From assembly GCF_018130695.1 (NCBI RefSeq), contig NZ_JAFCJX010000014.1, forward strand, positions 1 to 64,000: 64,000 nucleotides of DNA. Reading direction: 5' to 3'. The stretch comes from Bradyrhizobium jicamae. GTDB lineage: Bacteria > Pseudomonadota > Alphaproteobacteria > Rhizobiales > Xanthobacteraceae. Each line of letters opens with the position of its first letter. Positions within the stretch are counted from its first letter, which is position 1. The position numbers and the translations under genes are program-made. Under the pieces are notes generated by a model. It had not been told where the DNA came from. It made no database searches and saw nothing but the letters and a program-made list of their open reading frames with translations. Below, one piece after another: positions 51,193 to 60,631 of the stretch.

Positions 51193-52494
51193 ATGGCCGC
51201 AGCGAGAGACCAGGCCGCGCGTATCGTTCGTTCCGAAGCGGACGACGGCGCGCAGGAAACGCCCGCCAACCTCGGCGAGCAGCTGCGGAGCCATGCGACC
51301 GAGGAGGCCAAGCGCCGCCCCGAAGACAAGCCGGCCGAGCAGCCAGCTGCACCCGCGGCACCTGCGGCTCCCGCAGCATCGGCGCCTGCGGCCGCCGCGC
51401 CAAAATCCGGCAAGCGCAAATTCATCATGATGGGCGTGCTCGGCCTGCTCGCGCTCGCCGCCGCCGGCTATGCGACCTACTACGTCATGATCGGGCGCTT
51501 CTACGTCTCGACCGACGACGCCTATGTCCGCGCCAACAACACCATGCTCGGCGCGCGCGTCTCCGGCCACATCGCCAAGATCTTGCCCGGCGACAATTCG
51601 CTGGTGCGTGCCGGCGACGTCGTCTTCAAGATCGATGACGGCGACTATCGCATCGCGGTCGAGGCCGCGCGCACCAAGATCGGCACCCAGCAGGCGACCA
51701 TCGACCGCATCGGCCGCCAGGTGACGGCGCTGGAGAGCGCGGTCGAGCAGGCCAAGGCGCAGCTCGTCTCCGCCGAAGCCGGCCTGAAGCGCGCCGGTCT
51801 CGATTTCGACCGCCAGCAGGCGCTGAGCACCAAGGGCTTTGCCTCGCGCGCCACCTTCGAAGTGTCGGAAGCCAGCCGCGACCAGGGCGTCGCCGCGGTG
51901 AAGTCGGCGCAGGCGGCCTATGACGCCGCCAAGGACAATGTCGACGTCACCCGCGCGCAGCAGGCCGAGGCCCGCGCCGCGCTTGCGGAGCTGCAGACCT
52001 CGCTCGCCAAGGCCGAGCGCGACCTCGAATTCACCAGCGTGCGCGCGCCGGTCGACGGCACCTTCTCCAACCGCCTGGTCAATCTCGGCGATTTCATCGC
52101 GGTCGGCCAGCGGCTCGGCAATGTGGTGCCGCTCGATGACGTCTTCATCGACGCCAACTACAAGGAGACGCAGCTGAAGCGCATCCGCACCGGCCAGCCG
52201 GTGAAGATCATGGTCGACGCCTACGGCATGCGGAAATTCACCGGCATCGTCGACAGCATCTCGCCGGCCTCGGGCTCGGTGTTCACCCTGCTGCCGCCCG
52301 ACAATGCGACCGGCAACTTCACCAAGATCGTGCAGCGCGTGCCGGTGCGGATCCGCGTGCCGCGCAGCGTCGCGAAGCAGGGCCTGCTGCGCGCGGGCAT
52401 GTCGGTCTACACCACCGTCGACACCCGCGAGGGCGCCGCCGATGCCGACAACGACACCGACCTCGACTCGCCGCTGATGATCCATCCGCAGTAG
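51193..52494 (+). CDS. EmrA/HlyD-type membrane fusion protein
   Basis: A 433-residue periplasmic adaptor of a tripartite efflux pump. A short Ala/Pro-rich cytoplasmic N-terminus (about 1-72) precedes one transmembrane helix (about 76-98). A biotinyl-lipoyl half (STDDAYVRANNTMLGARVSGHIAKILPGDNSLVRAGD), a coiled-coil hairpin rich in Gln/Ala/Glu, the second lipoyl half (FTSVRAPVDGTFSNRLVNLGDFIAVGQ) and a beta barrel follow, as in EmrA. GAGGAAG precedes the ATG. It pairs with the downstream MFS pump. Confidence 0.92.
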   Translation: MAAARDQAARIVRSEADDGAQETPANLGEQLRSHATEEAKRRPEDKPAEQPAAPAAPAAPAASAPAAAAPKSGKRKFIMMGVLGLLALAAAGYATYYVMIGRFYVSTDDAYVRANNTMLGARVSGHIAKILPGDNSLVRAGDVVFKIDDGDYRIAVEAARTKIGTQQATIDRIGRQVTALESAVEQAKAQLVSAEAGLKRAGLDFDRQQALSTKGFASRATFEVSEASRDQGVAAVKSAQAAYDAAKDNVDVTRAQQAEARAALAELQTSLAKAERDLEFTSVRAPVDGTFSNRLVNLGDFIAVGQRLGNVVPLDDVFIDANYKETQLKRIRTGQPVKIMVDAYGMRKFTGIVDSISPASGSVFTLLPPDNATGNFTKIVQRVPVRIRVPRSVAKQGLLRAGMSVYTTVDTREGAADADNDTDLDSPLMIHPQ

Positions 52495-52542
52495 GACCTG
52501 CTGCAATGATGTTCGGCACACCGCCAGCCCGCGCGACACTGC

Positions 52543-52720
52543 GCCCCCTCTCCCGCTTGCGGGGGAGGGTTGGGGTGGGGGTGTCTCCACAATCGATTCT
52601 CCCAATGCGGAGTGAGCCCCCACCCGCCGCGCTCTTCGAGCGCCATAGCCGAAGCTTCGCTTCGGCGTTCTTTAGAGACGGCCGCCAAAGGCGGCCTACG
52701 CTCCCCCGCACGCGGGAGAG
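52543..52720. repeat. Palindromic repeat (family A) with nested insertion
   Basis: Outer arms CTCTCCCGCTTGCGGGGGAG and CTCCCCCGCACGCGGGAGAG. Compared with 17933-18065 it has about 50 extra bases at roughly 52643-52699 that themselves hold hairpins GCCGAAGCTTCGCTTCGGC and GGCCGCCAAAGGCGGCC. Confidence 0.75.
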
Positions 52721-52749
52721 GTGCAGCGAACTCGTGGCTCGATAATTCC

Positions 52750-54342
52750 ATGGCTGACGCGACCACAGCTTCGCCCTCGACGATGAGCGCCGTGCCGCCG
52801 GCCTCCGAGCGCATCCAGCCGAGGCGGCTGTTTGCGTTCATCATCATGGTGTTCGGGATGTTCATGTCGATCCTGGACATCCAGATCGTCTCGGCATCGC
52901 TCTCCGACATCCAGGCCGGCTTGTCGGCGAGCTCATCCGAAATCTCCTGGGTACAGACCGCCTACCTGATCGCCGAGGTGATCGCGATCCCGCTCTCCGG
53001 CTTCCTGTCGCGCGCGCTCGGCACGCGGATGCTGTTCGCGATCTCCGCTTTCGGCTTCACCGTCTCGAGCCTGCTCTGCGGCTTCGCCACCTCGATCGAG
53101 CAGATGATCCTGTGGCGCGCGCTGCAGGGTTTCCTCGGCGCCGGCATGATTCCGACGGTGTTCGCGTCCGCCTATCTGATCTTCCCGCGCACCAAATTCC
53201 ACATCGTCGCGCCGATCATCGGCCTCGTTGCTACACTCGCGCCGACTGTCGGCCCGACCGTCGGCGGCTACATCACCGACCTGATGTCGTGGCACTGGCT
53301 GTTCTTCATCAACATCGTACCCGGCATCGGCATCACCGTCGGCGTGCTGGCACTGGTCGATTTCGACCAGCCGAACCTCGCGCTGCTCGATCGCTTCGAC
53401 TGGTGGGGCCTGTTGTTCATGGCCGGCTTCCTCGGCTCGCTCGAATATGTGCTCGAGGAGGGCCCGCAATATGAATGGCTGCAGGACACCTCGGTGGCGG
53501 TCTGCGCCGCGGTCTGCTTCGTCGCGGCGATCGCCTTCTTCTGGCGGGTGCTGACGGCGGAAGAGCCGATCGTCGATCTCTACGCCTTCTCCAACCGCAA
53601 CTTCGCGGTCGGCTCCACGCTGCAGTTCTGCATCGGCATCGGGCTCTACGGCCTGACCTACATCTATCCGCGCTATCTCGCCGAGGTGCGCGGCTACAGC
53701 GCGCTGATGATCGGCGAAACCGTGTTCGTCTCCGGCGCGACCATGTTCCTGGTCGCGCCGCTGATCGGCCGCCTGATGCAGAAGGTCGATCTGCGCTACA
53801 TGATTTGCTTCGGCCTCGTCGTGTTCGCGCTCGGCTCCTGGCAGATGACCTGGATCACCCGCGACTACGATTTCTACGAGCTGCTGGTGCCACAGATCCT
53901 GCGCGGCATCGGCATGATGTGCGCGATGGTGCCGACCAACAACATCGCGCTGGCGACGCTGGCGCCCGAGCGGGTGAAGAATGCCTCGGGCCTGTACAAT
54001 CTGATGCGCAACCTCGGCGGCGCGGTCGGCCTCGCCGTGATCAACCAGGTGCTCAACGAGCGCACCGATCTGCACATCTCGCGGCTGCAGGACCGTGTCG
54101 GTTGGGGCAACACGACGGCGGTCGAGACGCTCAACAATTTCACCCAGCGCCTGCAGGGCATGGGCGACGCCACGCTGATGGCGATGAAGCAGCTGTCGCA
54201 GCTCGTGCACCGCCAGGCCGTGGTGATGGGCTATGGCGACGCCTTTTTCCTGCTGGCGCTGTTCTACCTCGCGCTGAGCGTGCTGATCCTGTTCGTCAAC
54301 AAGCCGCCGTCGTTGCAGGGCGGTGGCGGCGACGCGCACTGA
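52750..54342 (+). CDS. DHA2-family MFS drug efflux pump (EmrB-like)
   Basis: A 530-residue 14-helix major facilitator of the EmrB/QacA group. Typical segments are FMSILDIQIVSASLSDIQAGLSASSSEISWVQTAYLIAEVIAIPLSGFLSRALGTR and the motif C-like GLVATLAPTVGPTVGGYITD. The start at 52750 skips a repeat-derived upstream extension. It works with the membrane fusion protein encoded upstream; an outer-membrane TolC-type partner must come from elsewhere. Regulated by the divergent TetR. Confidence 0.92.
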   Translation: MADATTASPSTMSAVPPASERIQPRRLFAFIIMVFGMFMSILDIQIVSASLSDIQAGLSASSSEISWVQTAYLIAEVIAIPLSGFLSRALGTRMLFAISAFGFTVSSLLCGFATSIEQMILWRALQGFLGAGMIPTVFASAYLIFPRTKFHIVAPIIGLVATLAPTVGPTVGGYITDLMSWHWLFFINIVPGIGITVGVLALVDFDQPNLALLDRFDWWGLLFMAGFLGSLEYVLEEGPQYEWLQDTSVAVCAAVCFVAAIAFFWRVLTAEEPIVDLYAFSNRNFAVGSTLQFCIGIGLYGLTYIYPRYLAEVRGYSALMIGETVFVSGATMFLVAPLIGRLMQKVDLRYMICFGLVVFALGSWQMTWITRDYDFYELLVPQILRGIGMMCAMVPTNNIALATLAPERVKNASGLYNLMRNLGGAVGLAVINQVLNERTDLHISRLQDRVGWGNTTAVETLNNFTQRLQGMGDATLMAMKQLSQLVHRQAVVMGYGDAFFLLALFYLALSVLILFVNKPPSLQGGGGDAH

Positions 54343-54469
54343 GTCATTGCGGCCACACTGCTGCGGTTTGATGCGCTGCGCGCAGCGCTCACGGGCTTGT
54401 CATCTTGCAATTTGCGCGTGATGGATTTATAAGCACGCGCATTGTTCAACTCGAACCCGGGAGATTTGC

Positions 54470-54535
54470 ATGATTTCGATGCTTTCGCAGATCGCGCGCC
54501 CGCGTTCGATGTGGCTCGTTGCCGTCGCGCACTGA
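54470..54535 (+). CDS. 21-residue peptide, possible leader peptide
   Basis: MISMLSQIARPRSMWLVAVA then H and a TGA stop. A CCGGGAGA ribosome binding site lies just before the ATG. It precedes the ABC exporter by about 150 bp and is followed by a hairpin with stem TGATCGGG / CCCGATCA (54547-54569). It could be a regulatory leader that stalls ribosomes under drug stress, or chance. Confidence 0.4.
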   Translation: MISMLSQIARPRSMWLVAVAH

Positions 54536-54546
54536 GCCTTAAGCTC

Positions 54547-54569
54547 TGATCGGGATTGATCCCCGATCA
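54547..54569 (+). promoter_or_regulatory. Hairpin upstream of ABC exporter
   Basis: Stem TGATCGGG / CCCGATCA with a 7-base loop. No T-run follows, so it may be an attenuator part rather than a terminator. The rest of 54343-54687 shows no other gene. Confidence 0.35.
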
Positions 54570-54687
54570 CCCAAGCTTCCCAACACGTTACCGAATTTTT
54601 TCAACGACGCTTGCGGCGGGATTCCGTGCTCCGCTCGCGTCATTTCAGATGGAGCCGGCTGGCGCTTTCGCGTCGCCGGAACGCGCC

Positions 54688-56490
54688 ATGACCGCACAAG
54701 CTCGTAACCGTCCCGCCGCGATCCGGATCGTGATCCCGTTCGTGGTTCGCCATTGGCTGGAGCAGCCCTGGCGGACCGCCGCCGTGATCGCAGGCTTCCT
54801 CGGCGCAACGCTTTCCGACCTGTTCATGCCAGTCTATTCCGGCCGGCTGATCGACGCGCTCACCTCGGGCGCCTCGGATGATGCTGCGCATCGCGCGGCG
54901 ATCAGGGCGTTCGGCGCGATCGTCGCGCTCGGCGCGCTGTCGATCACGCTCCGCATGGGCGGGTTGCAGGCGCTGGTGCCGTTCACGCTGAGGACGATGT
55001 CCGACGTGGCGCGGAACGCGTTCGCGCGGGTGCAGCGCTTCTCGACCGACTGGCACGCCAATTCCTTTGCCGGCTCGACCGTGCGCAAGATCACGCGCGG
55101 CATGTGGGCGCTCGACCTGTTGAACGACACCGTCCTGATGGCGTTGTTGCCGTCGCTGGTGGTGCTGTTCGGCTCGATGATCCTGCTCGGCCTGCACTGG
55201 CCGGTGCTGGGTGTCGTGATCGCGATCGGCTCGGTGATCTATGTGGCGATGACGGTGCTGTTCTCGGTGCGCTACATCGCGCCGGCCGCGCGCGTCTCCA
55301 ACGCATGGGACACCAAGGTCGGCGGCACGCTGGCGGATGCCATGACCTGCAACGCGGTCGTCAAGTCGTTCGGCGCGGAACTGCGCGAGGACTCGCGGCT
55401 CGATGGCGTCATCAGCCGCTGGGGCCGCCGCGTGCGGCGGACCTGGCTGCGTTACAATGCCACCGGGGCGGCGCAACTCGTCGTGCTGCTGTGCTTCCGC
55501 ACCTCGGTGATCGGCGGTGCGATCCTGCTGTGGGCGGCCGGCCGCGCCACGCCGGGCGACGTCACCTATGTGCTGACCAGCTACTACGTGATCCACGCTT
55601 ACTTGCGGGACGTCGGCATGCACATCAACAACCTGCAGCGTTCGGTGAACGACATGGAGGAGCTGGTTCAAATCCATGACGAGCCGCTCGGCATCGTTGA
55701 TGCCGTCGATGCACGCGAGATCGTCATCGAGGGTGGCCGCATCGTGTTCGACGACGTCACGTTCCACTACGGCGGTCATCGTCGGCCGCTCTATGACGGG
55801 CTGTCGATCGAGATCCGCGCGGGCGAGCGGGTCGGCCTGGTCGGGCGCTCCGGCTCCGGCAAGACGACTTTCGTCAAGCTGGTGCAGCGGCTCTACGACG
55901 TCTCCGGCGGACAGATCCTGATCGACGGTCAGGATATCGCTCACGCGACGCAGCAATCGCTGCGCAGCCAGATCGCGATCGTGCAGCAGGACCCGATCCT
56001 GTTTCACCGCACGCTGGCGGAGAACATCGCCTATGGCCGGCCGGGCGCGAGCATGGCGGCGATCGAGCAGGCGGCGCGGCTTGCCAATGCGCACGACTTC
56101 ATCATGCGGCTGCCGAAGGCTTACGGCACGCTGGTGGGCGAGCGCGGAGTCAAGCTGTCGGGCGGCGAGCGGCAGCGCGTGGCGCTGGCGCGCGCCTTCC
56201 TGGCGGATGCGCCGGTGCTGATCCTGGACGAGGCGACCTCGAGCCTCGATTCGGAATCGGAGGCGCTGATCCAGCAGGCGATGGAGCGGCTGATGAAGGG
56301 CCGGACCTCGATCGTGATCGCGCATCGTCTGTCGACGGTGCGCAGCATGGATCGGATCCTGGTGTTTGATCACGGCGAGATCGTCGAGCAGGGCACGCAC
56401 GCGGCCCTGACCGCGCGGCCGGGCGGCATCTATCGCAGCCTGTTCGAGCGTCAGGTCACCGAGTTCGGGCAGAACGCGGCGGCCGGATAA
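54688..56490 (+). CDS. ABC exporter, fused membrane and ATPase domains
   Basis: A 600-residue half-transporter of the multidrug/lipid exporter type. Residues about 20-330 hold six transmembrane helices. The nucleotide-binding domain (about 350-590) has Walker A LVGRSGSGKTTFVKL, Q-loop IVQQDPILF, signature LSGGERQRVALARA, Walker B VLILDEATSSLDSES and the H-loop VIAHRLSTV. It should work as a homodimer. The ATG at 54688 is chosen; one at 54649 is possible. Followed by a MATE pump gene, together an efflux unit. Confidence 0.92.
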   Translation: MTAQARNRPAAIRIVIPFVVRHWLEQPWRTAAVIAGFLGATLSDLFMPVYSGRLIDALTSGASDDAAHRAAIRAFGAIVALGALSITLRMGGLQALVPFTLRTMSDVARNAFARVQRFSTDWHANSFAGSTVRKITRGMWALDLLNDTVLMALLPSLVVLFGSMILLGLHWPVLGVVIAIGSVIYVAMTVLFSVRYIAPAARVSNAWDTKVGGTLADAMTCNAVVKSFGAELREDSRLDGVISRWGRRVRRTWLRYNATGAAQLVVLLCFRTSVIGGAILLWAAGRATPGDVTYVLTSYYVIHAYLRDVGMHINNLQRSVNDMEELVQIHDEPLGIVDAVDAREIVIEGGRIVFDDVTFHYGGHRRPLYDGLSIEIRAGERVGLVGRSGSGKTTFVKLVQRLYDVSGGQILIDGQDIAHATQQSLRSQIAIVQQDPILFHRTLAENIAYGRPGASMAAIEQAARLANAHDFIMRLPKAYGTLVGERGVKLSGGERQRVALARAFLADAPVLILDEATSSLDSESEALIQQAMERLMKGRTSIVIAHRLSTVRSMDRILVFDHGEIVEQGTHAALTARPGGIYRSLFERQVTEFGQNAAAG

Positions 56491-56553
56491 ACCGATGGCA
56501 AGTGGCTGGCGGGGCTTGTGTTCCGTCAGTCACGTCGCCGAGGATGGAATGAG

Positions 56554-57951
56554 ATGAAAGACTTAACGCAAGGCTCGATCACGGGCCACATCCTGATCAT
56601 GGCACCGCCGATCGTCGTCGGCATGGTGACGATCATGGTCTGCCAGCTGATCGACCTGTACTTCGTCGCCGATCTCGGCGAGGCGGCGGTTGCGGGCGTG
56701 GCTGCGGCCGGCAACGCCGGATTCCTGATCAATGGGCTGATGCAGGTGCTCGGCGTCGGCACGGTCGCGCTGGTCTCGCATGCCGTGGGCCGCAAGGACA
56801 AGCGCGACGCCAACCGGATCTTCAACCAGGGAATCGTGCTGGCGGTGCTGTGCGGGCTGCTGACGCTCGTCGCCGGTGCCGTGCTGTCGCGCCCCTACAT
56901 GCGTGCGGTCGCGGCCGATCGCGCCACCATCGAGGCCGGCACGACGTATCTGCTGTGGTTCATGCCGGCGCTGGCGCTGCAATTCGCCGCGCAGGTGATG
57001 GGGGCCGCATTGCGGGCGACCGGCATCGTGCGGCCGGGCATGCTGGTGCAGGTGCTGGCGGTGTTCATCAACATTGCACTGGCGCCGGTGTTGATCGCGG
57101 GCTGGGGCACCGGATATGCGCTTGGTGTTGCCGGTGCAGGCCTGGCAAGCTCGATTGCCGTTGGCATCGGCGTGCTGATGCTGCTGGGGTATTTCCTCAA
57201 GGTAGAGCGCTATGTCAGCTTCGATCCCGCGCAATGGCGCCCGGAGCTGACGCAATGGCGACGCATCCTCAATGTCGGCCTGCCCGCCGGCGGCGAGTTT
57301 GCGATGATCTTCATCTTCATGGCGGTGGTCTATTATGTGCTGCGCGATTTCGGCGCCGCGGCGCAGGCCGGCTTCGGCATCGGCACGCGCGTGCTCGGGC
57401 TGATCCAGATGCCGGCGCTGGCGGTCGCGCTCGCGGCGGGGCCGATCGCCGGCCAGAACTTTGGCGCGGGCAATGCCGCACGCGTGCGCGAGACGTTTGT
57501 GAAGGCGGCGCTGATCGGCACGGCCGTGATGCTGGTGTTCATGGCGCTGGCGCAGTTCGCGCCCGGGCTCCTGCTGGGCGGCTTCTCCAACGATCGCGAG
57601 ACCATGGCGGTGGCCGGCCAGTTTCTGCACTTCGTGTCGTTCAACCTCGTTGCGCAGGGATTTGTCTTCGTCTGCTCCAGCATGTTCCAGGGGCTCGGCA
57701 ACACCAAGCCGGTGCTCTTGAGCTCGGCGTCGCGGGTGCTGACCTATTCGCTGCCGGCGGTCTGGCTGTCGACGCGGCCGGGCTTTGCGATCGAGCAGGT
57801 CTGGTACCTGTCGATCGCGACGACGACGCTGCAGGCGGCGCTGAGCGTGTGGCTGCTGCGGCGCGAGCTCAACAAGCGGCTCGCGCCGCTCACTCCGCCG
57901 CGAGCTGCGCCTCGCGAGGAGGCGGTGTCTTCTGCGCCCGCGTCCGCGTAG
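56554..57951 (+). CDS. MATE-family efflux transporter
   Basis: A 465-residue MATE protein with twelve helices, exporting cationic drugs or metabolites in exchange for H+ or Na+. APPIVVGMVTIMVCQLIDLYFVADLGEAAVAGVAAAGNAGFLINGL in the first bundle and AGPIAGQNFGAGNAARVRE at the start of the second are diagnostic. It lies 63 bp after the ABC exporter. Its last 62 bases overlap the end of the convergent EamA gene. Confidence 0.93.
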   Translation: MKDLTQGSITGHILIMAPPIVVGMVTIMVCQLIDLYFVADLGEAAVAGVAAAGNAGFLINGLMQVLGVGTVALVSHAVGRKDKRDANRIFNQGIVLAVLCGLLTLVAGAVLSRPYMRAVAADRATIEAGTTYLLWFMPALALQFAAQVMGAALRATGIVRPGMLVQVLAVFINIALAPVLIAGWGTGYALGVAGAGLASSIAVGIGVLMLLGYFLKVERYVSFDPAQWRPELTQWRRILNVGLPAGGEFAMIFIFMAVVYYVLRDFGAAAQAGFGIGTRVLGLIQMPALAVALAAGPIAGQNFGAGNAARVRETFVKAALIGTAVMLVFMALAQFAPGLLLGGFSNDRETMAVAGQFLHFVSFNLVAQGFVFVCSSMFQGLGNTKPVLLSSASRVLTYSLPAVWLSTRPGFAIEQVWYLSIATTTLQAALSVWLLRRELNKRLAPLTPPRAAPREEAVSSAPASA

Positions 57952-58807
57952 AGACGGCGACGGTCGCGACCACGGCGGCGGCGAAGGCCACCACCTGCCA
58001 GGTGATGGTCTCGCCGTTGAACAGGGCGGCCAGCGCAAAGGTGACGAAGGGCTGCAGCAGTTGCACCTGCGACACCCGCGCGATGCCGCCCATCGCCAGC
58101 CCCGCATTCCAGGCGAAGAAGCCGATCCACTGCGAGAACAGCGCGACATAGAGCAGGCCGAGCCACGGCTTCAGCGGGATGTGCGCGGGGGCGGCCGGCA
58201 TCGTCAGCGCGGCCAGCGGCAGCGACAGGGGCAGGGCGAGCACCAGCACCCAGCTGATCACCTCCCAGCCCGGCATCGACGCGGTCAGCTTACCTGACAA
58301 TGCGTAGCCGAGCGCTGCGACCGCGACGGCTGCGAACAGGAACAGGTCGCCGCTCGACAGCGTGCCGCCGCCTTGCCGCAGCGCGAACGCAACCACCAGC
58401 GCCGCGCCGGCGAGCGAGGCGATCCAGAACAGCGGCCGCGGCCGCTCATGGGTGATGGCGACTGCGACCAGCGCCGTGCCGATCGGCATGCCGCCGAACA
58501 CCACGCCGCCATGCGAGGCATCGACGCGCTGCATGCCCATCGCCATCAGAATCGGAAACAGGAAGGCGACGCAGAGCATCGTCAGAAAAAGCTGAAGCCA
58601 CAGCGCGCGGGGCGGTAGCTTGCGGCGCAGCACGACCAGCAGCACCAGCGAGCAGATGCCGGCAATCGCGGTGCGGATCGCGGTCAGTGCGAACGGATCG
58701 AAGTCCGCCACGGCAAGCCGCGTCGCCGGCAGCGTGCCGCCGAAGATCACCATGCCGATGAAGCCGAGCAGGAGACCGAGACGTTCGCGCGATGAGTGAA
58801 CAGACAT
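57890..58807 (-). CDS. EamA/DMT-family membrane transporter
   Basis: A 305-residue ten-helix transporter of the drug/metabolite superfamily, second such protein in the window. LGLLLGFIGMVIFGGTLPATRLAVADFDPFALTAIRTAIAG starts the first EamA repeat; QWIGFFAWNAGLAMGGIARVSQVQLLQPFVTFALAALFNGE lies in the second. The start at 58807 (MSVHSS) is chosen. Its C-terminal codons lie antisense within the end of the MATE gene. Confidence 0.9.
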   Translation of the reverse strand: MSVHSSRERLGLLLGFIGMVIFGGTLPATRLAVADFDPFALTAIRTAIAGICSLVLLVVLRRKLPPRALWLQLFLTMLCVAFLFPILMAMGMQRVDASHGGVVFGGMPIGTALVAVAITHERPRPLFWIASLAGAALVVAFALRQGGGTLSSGDLFLFAAVAVAALGYALSGKLTASMPGWEVISWVLVLALPLSLPLAALTMPAAPAHIPLKPWLGLLYVALFSQWIGFFAWNAGLAMGGIARVSQVQLLQPFVTFALAALFNGETITWQVVAFAAAVVATVAVSTRTRAQKTPPPREAQLAAE

Positions 58808-58882
58808 GATGTGAGTGGTTAGCGGTTTGGGCGGCGCAACAACAAGCAATCCGTTCGGTGCACATAGCCGCTATGCGTAGCC

Positions 58883-59626
58883 CTACCTCGGAGCAATTCC
58901 GCTCCACAACAATCCTAGTCCGGACAGCACGAGCAGCGCCAGCACGACGTCGGAGAAGTTGCGGTCGCTCATCGCGTGATAGACCCGGGAGCCGAGCCAG
59001 GCGCCGATCAGCGTGCCCGGAAAGGCGAACAGCACCAGCCAGACGATATCGAGCTTCACCAGCCCGCTTGCGACCTGCACGCACAGCGCGGTGAACAGGA
59101 TCGTGAAATTGAAGGTCTGGAAAATGCCGCGCCGCTCCTCCTTGCCCCAGCCACGGATGCTGGCCCACAGGATCGGCAGCGGGCCGGAGAGGCCGGCGAG
59201 GCCGCCCAGAATGCCGCCGGCGAAGCCGATCGCCATGTCCGCCCATTTGCCGCCGATCCGGACCGCCATCGGCGCGCGCTGGAAATACAGCAGCACCGGG
59301 AACACCACCAGGAACACGCCGATGGTGCGCTTGAACACGACCGGATCGGCATGGGCGATCAGCATGATGCCGATGGGCACGCCGGCGAGGCCGCCGATGA
59401 TGAAGGGCCAGACCAGGCGGAAATCGATCGTCTTCCAGATCGAGGGCAGGGTCGAAACCTGCGCGATCACCGAGCAGATCAGCACCAGCGGCACCGCGAG
59501 CGTCGGCGGCAGCACATACAACCAGATGCCGAGCGCCATCAGCGCGGTGCCGAATCCGGCCAGCCCCGACACGAAACCGCCGGCGAGCGCGCCGGCGAAC
59601 AGGAGCGCGTAAGAGGCCGCGGTCAT
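58883..59626 (-). CDS. TauE/SafE-family sulfite exporter-like protein
   Basis: A 247-residue eight-helix membrane protein of the TauE/SafE family, which exports sulfite, sulfoacetate or other organosulfur anions. ALAGGFVSGLAGFGTALMALGIW in the first repeat and FAGGILGGLAGLSGPLPILWASIRGW in the second are the two diagnostic G-rich motifs. The start at 59626 was chosen over a much longer upstream frame that lies antisense to the hydrolase gene. Divergent from the hydrolase gene. Confidence 0.9.
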   Translation of the reverse strand: MTAASYALLFAGALAGGFVSGLAGFGTALMALGIWLYVLPPTLAVPLVLICSVIAQVSTLPSIWKTIDFRLVWPFIIGGLAGVPIGIMLIAHADPVVFKRTIGVFLVVFPVLLYFQRAPMAVRIGGKWADMAIGFAGGILGGLAGLSGPLPILWASIRGWGKEERRGIFQTFNFTILFTALCVQVASGLVKLDIVWLVLFAFPGTLIGAWLGSRVYHAMSDRNFSDVVLALLVLSGLGLLWSGIAPR

Positions 59627-59728
59627 CGGTTCGTCTTCTTGGTCATTGCCGCGACGTTTACACGACGTGGCGAGCGGGTACACTCCGAAATCGCGGCCTT
59701 CAACGACAATCATGACGGAAACGCACCC

Positions 59729-60445
59729 ATGCCCCAGAATGCCTCCAAAACCTTCCTGGTCTGTCACGGCGCCTGGTCGGCGGGCTGGGCGTGGAAGAAG
59801 ATACATCCGCTGATGCAGGCCGCCGGCCACCGGCTGGTGACGCCGAGCTACACCGGCCTCGGCGAGCGCTCGCATCTCGCCCATCCCGCGATCGACCTGG
59901 AAGCGCATATCCAGGACATGCTCAACGTCATCAAATACGAGGATCTGCGCGACATCGTGCTGATCGGCCACAGCTACGGCGGCATGGTTGCGACCGGCGT
60001 CGCCGATCGTATCCGCGACCGCGTCACGCAGCTGATCTATCTCGACGCCTTCGTGCCGCGCGACGGCCAGTCGCTGTTCGATCTCAATGAGGTTGCGATC
60101 GCCAAGATGCGCGAGGCCGCGCACGATGCCGATGGTTGGCGCATCCCGCCGATGCCGACGCCGCCGGATACGTCGGCCGCCGATGTCGAATGGCTGATGG
60201 AGCGCCGCGTCAACATGCCGATCAAATGCTTCGAGCAGAAACTCAGGCTGCACAATGGCGAGCTGACCCTGCCGCGCAGCTACATCTACGCCACCCGCAT
60301 CACGCCGGCCGACACCTTCGGCCAGTTCACCGCGCGAGCAAAGAGCGAAGCCGGCTGGCGCTATTTCGAGATCGACGCCAGCCACGCGCCGAACGTCACC
60401 GCGCCGGAGGCGCTGATGACGCTGCTGGAGAAGATTGTCGGTTGA
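59729..60445 (+). CDS. Alpha/beta hydrolase (EstC/salicylate esterase-like)
   Basis: A 238-residue cytosolic hydrolase. The oxyanion motif CHGAWSAGWAWK, nucleophile elbow LIGHSYGGMV (Ser84 approx.), the acid in ISDA-like RSYIYATRITPADTF and the His in DASHAPNVTAPE are visible. This type includes pyrethroid and salicylic-acid-binding esterases. The start at 59729 gives the standard N-terminus; a long upstream extension of the frame lies antisense to the TauE gene and is rejected. Confidence 0.88.
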   Translation: MPQNASKTFLVCHGAWSAGWAWKKIHPLMQAAGHRLVTPSYTGLGERSHLAHPAIDLEAHIQDMLNVIKYEDLRDIVLIGHSYGGMVATGVADRIRDRVTQLIYLDAFVPRDGQSLFDLNEVAIAKMREAAHDADGWRIPPMPTPPDTSAADVEWLMERRVNMPIKCFEQKLRLHNGELTLPRSYIYATRITPADTFGQFTARAKSEAGWRYFEIDASHAPNVTAPEALMTLLEKIVG

Positions 60446-60471
60446 CCTTACAGTGCCACCGCAGAGGGGCT

Positions 60472-60608
60472 GCGCTCCCTCTCCCGCTTGCGGGGGAGGG
60501 TTGGGGTGGGGGCTCTCTCCACGAGTCGTGTTGTGGAAAGAGCCCCCACCCGTATCGCATCTTCGATGCGATACGACCTCCCCCGCAAGCGGGAGAGGTG
60601 GAGCGCGG
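60472..60608. repeat. Palindromic repeat (family A)
   Basis: Outer arms GCGCTCCCTCTCCCGCTTGC and GCAAGCGGGAGAGGTGGAGC with inner GTGGGGGCTCTC / GAGCCCCCAC and a CGTATCGCATCTTCGATGCG hairpin. Very complete copy. Confidence 0.82.
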
Positions 60609-60631
60609 CGCCGCGTAGAGGGGAAAGCCGG

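Noticed and set aside
58976-59728. Upstream extension of the alpha/beta hydrolase frame
   Set aside because: It lies antisense to the TauE/SafE gene and lacks homology; the hydrolase starts naturally at 59729.
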